Assembly: GCA_046726275.1 (NCBI GenBank)
Contig: JBKPAF010000097.1
Coordinates: 1 to 39,807 of the forward strand
From: DASXTW01 sp046726275
GTDB lineage: Bacteria; Actinomycetota; UBA4738
DNA: 39,807 nt
Reading direction: 5' to 3'
Shown: positions 14,804-22,050 of the stretch, piece by piece
Layout: every line of letters begins with the position of its first letter
Numbering within the stretch: the stretch's first letter is position 1
The notes under the pieces: generated by a model
Seen by the model: only the letters and a program-made list of their open reading frames with translations
Databases searched by the model: none
What the model was told of the DNA's origin: nothing
Made by a program: the position numbers and the translations under genes

Positions 14804-15934
14804 ATGACAGCCGACGCCGGTGAACGCATCGACCCGGATCTCCCCGGCACCGACCTCCATTCGTATCTCACCGTCGACGAGTTCGAGGAGGCCGCCAGGG
14901 ATCGCCTTCCCCAGATGGTGTTCGACTACTTCGCCGGCGGGGCGGGGGACGAGTGGACGCTCGCGGAGAACCGGAGAGCCTTCGAGCGATGGGTCCTCCG
15001 GCCCCGGGTCCTGGTGGATGTGTCGAACATCGACCTCCGAACGACCGTGCTCGGGCAGCAGGTGGCCTTTCCTATCCTCCTCGCGCCCACGGCTCTCCAG
15101 CGCATGGCCCACCGCTTCGGCGAGCTGGCCACGGCTCGGGCGGCCGCGTCGCTCGGCGCGCTGATGATCCTGTCGACCGCCTCCACGGCGACGTTGGAGG
15201 AAGTGGCCGGCTCGGGTGCCCGGCTCTGGTTCCAGCTGTACGTGCTGAAGGACCGGGATCTCACCGCCGAGTTGGTCAAGCGGGCGCACGCGGCGGGATG
15301 CGGCGCGCTGGTGCTGACCGTCGACGCCCCCACCCTTGGCCGTCGGTTCCGGGATGACCGCAACCGTTTCTCCCTGCCGCCGGGGATCGGGCTCGCCAAC
15401 CTGGAGGGGATGGATCTGCCCGAGTCCGAAGGTTCGCGGCTCTTCGCGTTCTTCGTCGAGCGACACGACGCCTCACTGACGTGGGACGACGTCGCCTGGC
15501 TCGGCTCATTGGCCCCGATGCCAATTGTGGTGAAGGGGATCGTCCGGGGTGACGATGCGGTCCTGGCCGTCGAGGCCGGGGCCGCGGCGATCGTGGTGTC
15601 GAACCACGGCGGCCGACAGCTGGACGGCGCCCCGGCGACGATCGACGTGCTGCCAGAGGTGATCGAAGCCGTCGAGGGGCGGGCGGAGATTCTCGTCGAC
15701 GGTGGGATCCGACGGGGGAGCGACGCGCTGAAAGCGCTCGCTATGGGGGCGAGGGCTGTTCTGGTGGGTCGTCCCTACCTTTGGGGGCTGGCGGTGGACG
15801 GCGAGGCGGGGGTCCGGCGGGTCCTGGAACTGCTCAGGGACGAGCTGGCCCACACGATGGCCCTGTGTGGATGTCCGTCGCCGGCGGACATCGACCGCTC
15901 GTTGGTTGCGGCGGCCCCGGGGATGGGCCGTTGA
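14804..15934 (+). CDS. FMN-dependent alpha-hydroxy-acid oxidase (glycolate/lactate oxidase type)
   Basis: The 376-residue TIM barrel shows FDYFAGGAGDEWTL near residue 40, STASTATLEEVA, the flavin Lys244 in PIVVKGI, the catalytic SNHGGRQLDG (His268, Arg271) and VDGGIRRGSD. The family oxidises (S)-2-hydroxy acids such as glycolate or lactate to 2-oxo acids using FMN. No membrane insertion loop is evident, so it is probably a soluble oxidase. The stop overlaps the TTG start of the class V aminotransferase by 4 nt (TTGA). Because that partner resembles alanine-glyoxylate transaminases, glycolate is the more likely substrate; this is inference from coupling. Confidence 0.9.
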   Translation: MTADAGERIDPDLPGTDLHSYLTVDEFEEAARDRLPQMVFDYFAGGAGDEWTLAENRRAFERWVLRPRVLVDVSNIDLRTTVLGQQVAFPILLAPTALQRMAHRFGELATARAAASLGALMILSTASTATLEEVAGSGARLWFQLYVLKDRDLTAELVKRAHAAGCGALVLTVDAPTLGRRFRDDRNRFSLPPGIGLANLEGMDLPESEGSRLFAFFVERHDASLTWDDVAWLGSLAPMPIVVKGIVRGDDAVLAVEAGAAAIVVSNHGGRQLDGAPATIDVLPEVIEAVEGRAEILVDGGIRRGSDALKALAMGARAVLVGRPYLWGLAVDGEAGVRRVLELLRDELAHTMALCGCPSPADIDRSLVAAAPGMGR

Positions 15935-17049
15935 GCGAGATCCCGTCCCCGTTCCAGGTCCCGCAGCGGCTGCTCATGGGGCCCGGGCCCAGCACGGTCC
16001 CCCCTCGGGTGCTCCAGGCGATGTCCAACCCATTGATCGGGCACCTCGACCCGGCAACCCACTCCATGCTGGGGGAGATCAAGGAGATGCTGCGCCAGGT
16101 CTTCCGGACGACCAACGACCTGACCTACGCCGTTTCCGGGACCGGGACAGCCGGGATGGAGTGCGCCATGACGAGCGTCCTCGAGCCCGGTGATCCCGTG
16201 GTGATCCTGGTCAGCGGGTTCTTCGCCGCCCGCATGCGGGAGATCGCCCGGCGCTTGGGTGTGGACGTGATCACCCTGGGCGACCGGTGGGGTGAACCGA
16301 TCGGCGTGGAGGAGGTGGCTCGAACGCTCGAGGAAGGCCCCACCCCGAAGGCGGTGTTGGCCGTTCACGGCGAGACCTCCACGGGCCTGTTCCAGCCTCT
16401 GCGTGAGTTGGGCGAGCTGTGTCAACAGTCAGATGTGTTGCTCATCGTCGACGCAGTGGCGACGCTCGGGGGCATGGAGCTCGAAGTGGACGGCTGGGGG
16501 ATCGACGTCTGCTACGCGGGCTCGCAGAAATGTCTGTCCGCCCCGCCCGGTCTCGCTCCGATCACGTTCTCGCCGAAGGCCTTTCGGGCCATGGAAGCTC
16601 GCAGACAGCCGCCCCCGAGCTTCTATCTGGATGCTCTGCAGATCCGGCATTACGTCGGCAGCGAGCGCCTGTACCACCACACCGCCCCGATCTCGACTCT
16701 GTATGCGCTGCACGAAGCGCTTCGGATCGTCCTGGAGGAGGGGGTCGAGGAGCGGTGGCGCAGACACCAGGACGTCGGAGCGGAATTGCTGATCTCCCTG
16801 GAGGACCGGGGGTTCAGCCCGGTTCCCCCTGAGGGTTTCCGGATGCCTCAGCTCGCCGCCGTCTGGCTGCCCGATGGGTTCGACGACCGGCCGAATCGCG
16901 AAAGGCTGCTCAACGAGTTCGGTATCGAGGTGGCGGGCGGCCTCGGCGAATTCGCCGGCAAGGTCTGGCGAGTGGGAGTGATGGGCGAGTCCTGCATGCA
17001 CGAGAACGTCAAGACCTTCCTCGCCGCCCTGGACCAGATGGTGTCCTAG
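15931..17049 (+). CDS. Class V aminotransferase, alanine/serine-glyoxylate type
   Basis: The 372-residue PLP enzyme begins at TTG 15931, inside the stop of the oxidase. The family N-terminus QRLLMGPGPSTVPPRV follows at once, and no ATG fits better. Other landmarks are VSGTGTAGMECAM (about 68-80), HGETSTG, the Asp of VDAVATLGG and PLP-binding Lys200 in AGSQKCLS. Family members transfer an amino group from alanine or serine to glyoxylate, forming glycine. With the upstream hydroxy-acid oxidase this gives a two-step route from glycolate to glycine, like peroxisomal photorespiration. The amino donor cannot be decided from sequence. Confidence 0.88.
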   Translation: MSEIPSPFQVPQRLLMGPGPSTVPPRVLQAMSNPLIGHLDPATHSMLGEIKEMLRQVFRTTNDLTYAVSGTGTAGMECAMTSVLEPGDPVVILVSGFFAARMREIARRLGVDVITLGDRWGEPIGVEEVARTLEEGPTPKAVLAVHGETSTGLFQPLRELGELCQQSDVLLIVDAVATLGGMELEVDGWGIDVCYAGSQKCLSAPPGLAPITFSPKAFRAMEARRQPPPSFYLDALQIRHYVGSERLYHHTAPISTLYALHEALRIVLEEGVEERWRRHQDVGAELLISLEDRGFSPVPPEGFRMPQLAAVWLPDGFDDRPNRERLLNEFGIEVAGGLGEFAGKVWRVGVMGESCMHENVKTFLAALDQMVS

Positions 17050-18522
17050 CTACCAGCCTCCGGTACAGGCCGCTACTGTTGGCGCGTCGCGCGTGCCGTA
17101 CGTGGTCCTGCCGCCCGCCCGGTCGGCGATGCAATACACCTTGCCGGTTGCGCTCCGCGTGACCAACAGGATGGCCGACTTCGTCGCGACCCGTATGCTC
17201 ACCTGTCCGATCTGCGCCTTGGCCGCCCCGTTGAACGCCACCGACGGCTCGAGCTTGTTGGCTGCCGTGGGAGTGAACCCTCCATAGCTCCCGGCGTCGG
17301 TGAAGTGCACCTTCGCGGCCGCGAGGGCGTTCCTGAGATCGGTCTGGGCCTTCCTGTTCTGCGAGGCCCGCAGCGCCTTCAGCTCCATCGGGCTCAGCTT
17401 GGGCGTGCTCTGGAGGCGTTGGACCTGGAGATTCATCGTCCCGCTGAATGTCATTGCTCCAGTCGGTGCGCCGGCCTGCTGCGGGAAGTCCTCGAACGCG
17501 ATCGTCATGTCGAAGGTGGCGTTGGCGGAGGTCCTGTCGAGCTCGCCGTGAGCCTGATCGAACCACGCGGTCTGCTGCATGTTCATCGTGCCGCCGAACT
17601 TCATCCGCGGGTTCGACCCCACCGGGAGTATCTGCCCGGCCGTGTTGCCAGACGCGGCCAGAACCTTCTTGAGGTCGATGCTCATGTCTAGCGGAAGAGA
17701 GAGCTTGCTGAAGAGCACGGCGTATCGGTTCCTGTCGACCATCTCATAGCGGAGGAGGCTGCTCTCGACGTCGTACCGGAGCCGGCCCATCCCGAACGGC
17801 AGGTCCTGGTCGAAGCTCTTCGTCCACGTGTCGCCGACGTCGACCGGATGGTCCGGGAGCAAGGGCATGAACTGGTCGCTGCCGGGAACGAGGGATCCCA
17901 GATCGCTGTTGGACGCGAGGTCGGTGATCTGAAAACCCGCGGACAGGATGCGTCCGTCCTTCGCCACCCGGATCTGCGTGTTCTGCGTCGGGACCACCGG
18001 CGCCGGCTGCCCGTTGAATACCACGGAATCCGTCTTCGCCGTGACGGCGACCGTCGCCGTCCCTTCGGAATCGACGGATTCCACCCGCCACGAGAGGGTC
18101 TGGTCCATCTGCATGTTGAACGGGAGCTGCTGGCCCTGGACGGAGATCGTTCCCTCCATCCCGAGGTGCACGTCGTAGCCGTACGTCCTTTCCTGGCTGA
18201 GGGACAGGGCGAACGCGGTCCCGCCCGAGGACGACCCGCGGTTGAGGAACAGGTAGGCGCCCACGCCCGCGACCAGAACGACGACCAGGGCAAGCGCCAG
18301 GGGCCGGCGTCCTCGCGGCAGGCCGGACCCCATGCTCCGCTTGCCGAAGTTCCAGGCCCCCTCCGCGCTCGACCTCGGTCCGCCCATGGCCGCCTCGGGA
18401 TGCCAGGCCGGCGGAGCAGCGGTTGGATCGGCGACCGCAACCGGAACAGACTCTCCGGCGCTTGCTTGCTCGGCTGTATCCTCCCGGCTGAAGGCGAACA
18501 GGTCCTGGTCGTTCTCGTCCAT
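17050..18522 (-). CDS. Single-pass membrane protein with beta-rich body and pilin-like C-terminal domain
   Basis: A 490-residue protein. Residues 1-70 are hydrophilic and presumably cytosolic; 73-93 form one transmembrane helix (LALALVVVLVAGVGAYLFL); the rest is predicted outside. Residues 100-380 are a Thr/Ser/Asp-rich beta region (VDVGDTWTKSF) reminiscent of DUF6263-type cell-envelope proteins. From about 387 the sequence changes to SQNRKAQTDLRNALAAAKVHF followed by YGGFTP, GQVSIRVA and TGKVYCIAD. This resembles the globular head of actinobacterial type IV pilin-like proteins, with Cys464 and Cys486 possibly closing a loop. It lacks the N-terminal prepilin signal. A GAGGAG ribosome binding site precedes ATG 18522. 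No function is claimed. Confidence 0.7.
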   Translation of the reverse strand: MDENDQDLFAFSREDTAEQASAGESVPVAVADPTAAPPAWHPEAAMGGPRSSAEGAWNFGKRSMGSGLPRGRRPLALALVVVLVAGVGAYLFLNRGSSSGGTAFALSLSQERTYGYDVHLGMEGTISVQGQQLPFNMQMDQTLSWRVESVDSEGTATVAVTAKTDSVVFNGQPAPVVPTQNTQIRVAKDGRILSAGFQITDLASNSDLGSLVPGSDQFMPLLPDHPVDVGDTWTKSFDQDLPFGMGRLRYDVESSLLRYEMVDRNRYAVLFSKLSLPLDMSIDLKKVLAASGNTAGQILPVGSNPRMKFGGTMNMQQTAWFDQAHGELDRTSANATFDMTIAFEDFPQQAGAPTGAMTFSGTMNLQVQRLQSTPKLSPMELKALRASQNRKAQTDLRNALAAAKVHFTDAGSYGGFTPTAANKLEPSVAFNGAAKAQIGQVSIRVATKSAILLVTRSATGKVYCIADRAGGRTTYGTRDAPTVAACTGGW

Positions 18523-18639
18523 GGGCTCCTCGTCGGTTGCGTCGGGCCTGATTGCGGACCTCGAGGTAAGGATCGGGTGCGGGCAGAGGCGCCTTTACCG
18601 CCCTACCGGCGCGGACAGCCGTTCGGAGAGGAGTAGGAC

Positions 18640-18957
18640 ATGCAGAACGTGAAGGCAACGGCGGCCCGTCTCGCCGAGCCGTGGAAGCCCATGACCGTTG
18701 CGGAGGTCGGAGGGTTCCTCATGAAGGTGGTGAAGCTTCACGGCGTCTTCCCGTGGCACGTCCATGAAGAAGACGACGAACTCTTCTACTGCATTCAGGG
18801 CGGGTTCACCATCGAGCAGGAATGGGCCCCCGACGTCGCCCTGGGTGAAGGAGACGTGGTGACCATCCCGGCCGGCCGCCGCCACCGGCCCGTGGCCGAG
18901 CGCCCGGCGCTGGCTATCCTGTTCGAGAAGGCGGAGCTCAGCCAGTACGGCGACTGA
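18640..18957 (+). CDS. Small cupin domain protein
   Basis: The 105-residue single-domain cupin has both conserved motifs and a full metal set: His40 and His42 in PWHVHEE, Glu47, and His82 in GRRHRP, with GEGDVVTIPAG between strands. Such proteins are often dioxygenase- or isomerase-like enzymes, or small-molecule sensors; the function is unknown. A good GGAGAGGAG ribosome binding site lies before ATG 18640. It is divergent from the membrane protein (117-nt gap holding both promoters, none clearly readable) and stands 46 nt before the PHP gene. Confidence 0.85.
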   Translation: MQNVKATAARLAEPWKPMTVAEVGGFLMKVVKLHGVFPWHVHEEDDELFYCIQGGFTIEQEWAPDVALGEGDVVTIPAGRRHRPVAERPALAILFEKAELSQYGD

Positions 18958-19003
18958 GCCGCCGGATCCGGTCGGCGGGGCACCGTGTGAGAACATCGGC
19001 CTC

Positions 19004-19861
19004 ATGCCGGGGATCGATCTGCATACCCACACGGTGTACTCGGACGGCACGTTCACGCCCCGGGAGCTGCTGGAGCTCGCCCGCGACCGGGGTCTCAACG
19101 TCGTCGCCGTGACCGACCATGACACCACCGACGGACTTCCCGAAGGGACGGCGGCCGGGATCGAGATGGGGATCGAGGTGCTCCCCGGGGTCGAGTTCTC
19201 CGCCGTTCGCGACGGCGAAGGGGTTCACGTCCTCGGCTACGACTTGGACCCTTCACAGCCAGAGCTCTCGGCCGAGCTGCGGAGGCTTCGCGAGGATCGA
19301 TTCGGTCGAGGGGAGCGAATGGTCCAGAAGCTCCAGGAGCTCGGGTACCCCATCACGTTCGATCGGGTCAGGGAGATCGCCCGGGGCGGCAACATCATCC
19401 GACCGCACGTGGCCCAGGCTCTCGTGGAGGCCGGGGTCGTGGCCACGCTGAAAGATGCGTTCTCCCCCGAGCTGATCGGTTCCGGGGGGAGGGCCTACGT
19501 CGAGAAGCACGCCTTGAGCCCCGTCGAGGCGATCGAGCTCATCCACCGAGCCGGCGGGGCCTGCGTGCTGGCCCATCCCGGGACCTGGCGAGAAGCGTCG
19601 CCGGTTCCCGATGATGTGATCGAGGAGCTCATCGAGGCCCGGCTCGACGGCATCGAGGCGCTCCATCCCGAGCACACGCCCGAGCTCGAAGCGCGCTACA
19701 GGGCCCTCGCCGAGGCTCGAGGCCTGTTCTGGACGGGATCGTCCGATTGCCATGGCACGCGGTATGACCCGGTGCGCCTGGGGATGCGACGCACCCCTCC
19801 GGAGCAGCTCGAGGCAGTGCGAGCGCGCGCGGCCGAGTTGAGGGCGGCCACCCACCCGTAA
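19004..19861 (+). CDS. PHP domain metal-dependent phosphoesterase (RNase AM/TrpH-like)
   Basis: The 285-residue product is a full PHP domain of the TrpH/RNase AM type: DLHTHTVYSDGT with the first metal ligands, VTDHDTTDG, GVEFSA, an inserted helical region (about 75-150) with RPHVAQAL, VLAHPG, and SSDCHG near the C-terminus. Characterised relatives act as 5'-3' exonucleases on RNA or as phosphatases on 3',5'-nucleoside bisphosphates (pAp). All expected metal-binding His/Asp positions appear present. There is no Shine-Dalgarno; GAACAT lies 7 nt upstream of the ATG and may be part of a leaderless promoter. It precedes coxG by 42 nt on the same strand but is probably unrelated in function. Confidence 0.85.
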   Translation: MPGIDLHTHTVYSDGTFTPRELLELARDRGLNVVAVTDHDTTDGLPEGTAAGIEMGIEVLPGVEFSAVRDGEGVHVLGYDLDPSQPELSAELRRLREDRFGRGERMVQKLQELGYPITFDRVREIARGGNIIRPHVAQALVEAGVVATLKDAFSPELIGSGGRAYVEKHALSPVEAIELIHRAGGACVLAHPGTWREASPVPDDVIEELIEARLDGIEALHPEHTPELEARYRALAEARGLFWTGSSDCHGTRYDPVRLGMRRTPPEQLEAVRARAAELRAATHP

Positions 19862-19903
19862 CCGCGGGTTGCGCACCTCACGACGCGGTGGTGAAGTTCG
19901 CCC

Positions 19904-20557
19904 ATGCAGATCGACAACGAGTTCGTCGTTCCTGCGCCCTTGGAGCAGGTCTGGGAGTACCTCCTCGACGTGGAGAAGATCGCCCCATGTGCCCCCGGGG
20001 CCGAGCTCACCGAAGTGGTGGACGACCGGACCTGGAAAGGGAAGGTGAACGTGAAGGTGGGCCCCGTGGCCATGTCCTTCACCGGGACCGTGACCCTCCA
20101 GGATCGCGATGACGCAGCCCACCGGGCGGTACTGAAGGCGGAGGGGAGAGAACAGCGCGGGCGAGGGGCGGCCTCGGCCATCGTGACCTCCTGGCTCGAG
20201 GAGGCCGAAGGCGGAACCAAGGTCGTCATCTCCACTGAGCTGACGGTGTCGGGGGCTGCCGCCCAGTACGGACGAGGGATGATCGGGGACGTCTCGAAGA
20301 GGATGACCGGCGATTTCGCCACGTGCCTTCAGGCGAACATGGCCGCCTTCGGTGCGTCGGAGAGCCCGCGGGACTCGACGGAGGGAACGTCGGAAGCGGC
20401 GACCGGAGGCGCGACGGCCTCCGGCGCATCCGCTCCGATCCCTCCGCGCGATCCGGTGAAGGCGAAGCCCGTGAAGGGTTTCCGCCTCGCGATCTGGGCC
20501 CTGTGGCGGGCCATCGTCCGAGCCGCGCGTCGCCTGTTCGGCCGGCCGCAGACCTGA
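19904..20557 (+). CDS. coxG: CoxG-type SRPBCC protein (CO dehydrogenase subunit G-like)
   Basis: The 217-residue protein starts with the CoxG/SRPBCC helix-grip fold: FVVPAPLEQVWEYLLDVEKIAPCAPGAEL, VGPVAMSFTGTVTL, and GDFATCLQANM closing the domain near residue 148. CoxG is described as recruiting CO dehydrogenase to the cytoplasmic membrane, and family members bind menaquinone-like lipids. After a Thr/Ala/Ser/Pro-rich linker, residues about 190-217 form a basic amphipathic helix (LWRAIVRAARRLFG), consistent with membrane association. It is separated from coxM by 99 nt holding a possible promoter, so it may be transcribed separately or as the first gene of the cluster. Confidence 0.88.
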   Translation: MQIDNEFVVPAPLEQVWEYLLDVEKIAPCAPGAELTEVVDDRTWKGKVNVKVGPVAMSFTGTVTLQDRDDAAHRAVLKAEGREQRGRGAASAIVTSWLEEAEGGTKVVISTELTVSGAAAQYGRGMIGDVSKRMTGDFATCLQANMAAFGASESPRDSTEGTSEAATGGATASGASAPIPPRDPVKAKPVKGFRLAIWALWRAIVRAARRLFGRPQT

Positions 20558-20563
20558 CGCCGG

Positions 20564-20592
20564 TTGCGTTTCCCAAATCCCAGGCGTAAAAG
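20564..20592 (+). promoter_or_regulatory. Candidate promoter of coxMSL
   Basis: TTGCGT (20564-20569) and TAAAAG (20587-20592) are separated by exactly 17 nt in the 99-nt gap between coxG and coxM, leaving a 64-nt leader. The match to a housekeeping-sigma promoter is partial. Nothing else is recognised in the gap except the coxM ribosome binding site. Confidence 0.35.
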
Positions 20593-20656
20593 GTGGTGTC
20601 TCCGAGCGTCCCCGATTTGGCGTCCCAGCCGGCGCCGACATCGCAAAGGAGGTCGC

Positions 20657-21526
20657 ATGCTTCCGGCACGGTTCGACTACCACCGACCCGAAACACTCGA
20701 CGAGGCCCTCGAGTTGATGGAGCGGTTCGGGGGCGAGGCGAAGCTCCTGGCCGGAGGGATGAGTCTGATCCCGTTGATGAAGCTGCGGTTCGCCTCTCCC
20801 GCCAACGTCGTCGACATCAACGAGGTCGGGGAGCTTCAGGGGATGGAGGAGACGGAGGAAGGCCTCCGGGTGAAGGCCATCACCCGGAACAGCGAGCTCG
20901 AGACGTCCGAACTCCTTCGGACACGCTATCCGGCCATGGCTGCGGCGGCCCCTCTGATCTCCGACCCCATCGTCCGGAACAGGGGCACGCTGGGAGGCTC
21001 CCTCGCTCACGCCGACCCTCAGGGTGACTGGGGTTCGGTGATGTTGGCCCTCCGGGCTCAGGTGGTGGCGCGAAGCGGGTCGGGCGATCGGGTCATACCG
21101 ATCGACGAGCTCTTCGAGACGACGTTCACCACGACCTTACAGCTGGACGAGATCCTCACCGAGGTGCGAGTTCCGACTCCGCCGGCTCGGTCGGGGGGCG
21201 CCTACCTGAAGCTCGAGCGGAAGGTCGGTGACTTCGCCACCGTCGGGGTGGCCGTGCAGCTCTCGCTGGATGACGGCCACATCGAACAGGCCGGACTCGG
21301 GCTCACCGCCGTCGGACCCACCAACCTTCGGGCGAAAGAGGCCGAAGAGACGCTGGCGGGAGCCGAGCCGACGGCAGACGTCTTCGCCGAGGCCGCCCGG
21401 CAGGCGGCCGCCATCGCCGACCCGATCACAGACGTTCGAGGGAGTGCGGAATACAAGCAGCACGTCGTGGAGGTGTTCGTGCGGCGCGGGCTGGCCCGAG
21501 CCCTCGAGATCGCGCAGGCGAGCTGA
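20657..21526 (+). CDS. coxM: Aerobic CO dehydrogenase, medium FAD subunit
   Basis: The 290-residue protein has the FAD-binding signatures of CoxM at the same positions I recall for Afipia (Oligotropha) carboxidovorans: AGGMSLIPLM from residue 32 and TLGG from residue 111, then SLAHADPQGDW. It passes electrons from the Fe-S subunit to the quinone pool via FAD. ATG 20657 is fixed by AAAGGAGGTCGC immediately upstream; earlier in-frame codons lie in the leader. The gene order M-S-L with short gaps (14 and 12 nt) is that of form I CO dehydrogenase clusters. Confidence 0.95.
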   Translation: MLPARFDYHRPETLDEALELMERFGGEAKLLAGGMSLIPLMKLRFASPANVVDINEVGELQGMEETEEGLRVKAITRNSELETSELLRTRYPAMAAAAPLISDPIVRNRGTLGGSLAHADPQGDWGSVMLALRAQVVARSGSGDRVIPIDELFETTFTTTLQLDEILTEVRVPTPPARSGGAYLKLERKVGDFATVGVAVQLSLDDGHIEQAGLGLTAVGPTNLRAKEAEETLAGAEPTADVFAEAARQAAAIADPITDVRGSAEYKQHVVEVFVRRGLARALEIAQAS

Positions 21527-21540
21527 CCAGGAGGGTCGAG

Positions 21541-22038
21541 ATGCAGATCACCGTCACCGTCAACGGCGTGGAGCGATCGGCCGACGTCGAGCCTCGCCGT
21601 CTCCTCGTCCATCTCATCCGGGAGGACTTCGGCCTGACCGGAACCCACGTCGGTTGCGACACCTCCCACTGCGGCGCCTGCACGGTGCTGCTGGACGGTA
21701 TTCCCGTGAAGGCGTGCACGATGTTCGGCGTGCAGGCCGATGGGCGCTCCGTCACGACCGTGGAGGGACTGCTCCAGGACGGCCAGCTCCATCCGGTCCA
21801 GGCCGCCTTCAAGGAGGAGCACGGGCTCCAGTGCGGCTTCTGTACGCCCGGGATGATGCTGACCGGCGCCGCGCTGCTCGACCGGAATCCGCAGCCGACC
21901 GAGGAGGAGATCCGGTGGGCCATCTCCGGCAACATCTGCCGGTGCACCGGTTACATGAACATCGTGAAGGCCATCGATGCCGCGGGAAAGTCAATCGCCC
22001 AGGAGAAGGCGGCCGCGGGAGCGGCCCCATCGAGCTAG
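21541..22038 (+). CDS. coxS: Aerobic CO dehydrogenase, small [2Fe-2S] subunit
   Basis: The 165-residue protein carries two [2Fe-2S] clusters. The plant-ferredoxin-like cluster uses Cys39, Cys44, Cys47 and Cys59 (GCDTSHCGAC); the second uses Cys98, Cys101, Cys133 and Cys135 (QCGFCTPG and ICRCTGY). It relays electrons from the Mo-Cu site in CoxL to FAD in CoxM. The AGGAGG ribosome binding site lies in the gap after coxM. Length and motif spacing are normal for the family. Confidence 0.96.
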   Translation: MQITVTVNGVERSADVEPRRLLVHLIREDFGLTGTHVGCDTSHCGACTVLLDGIPVKACTMFGVQADGRSVTTVEGLLQDGQLHPVQAAFKEEHGLQCGFCTPGMMLTGAALLDRNPQPTEEEIRWAISGNICRCTGYMNIVKAIDAAGKSIAQEKAAAGAAPSS

Positions 22039-22050
22039 GGGGAGCCGGAG

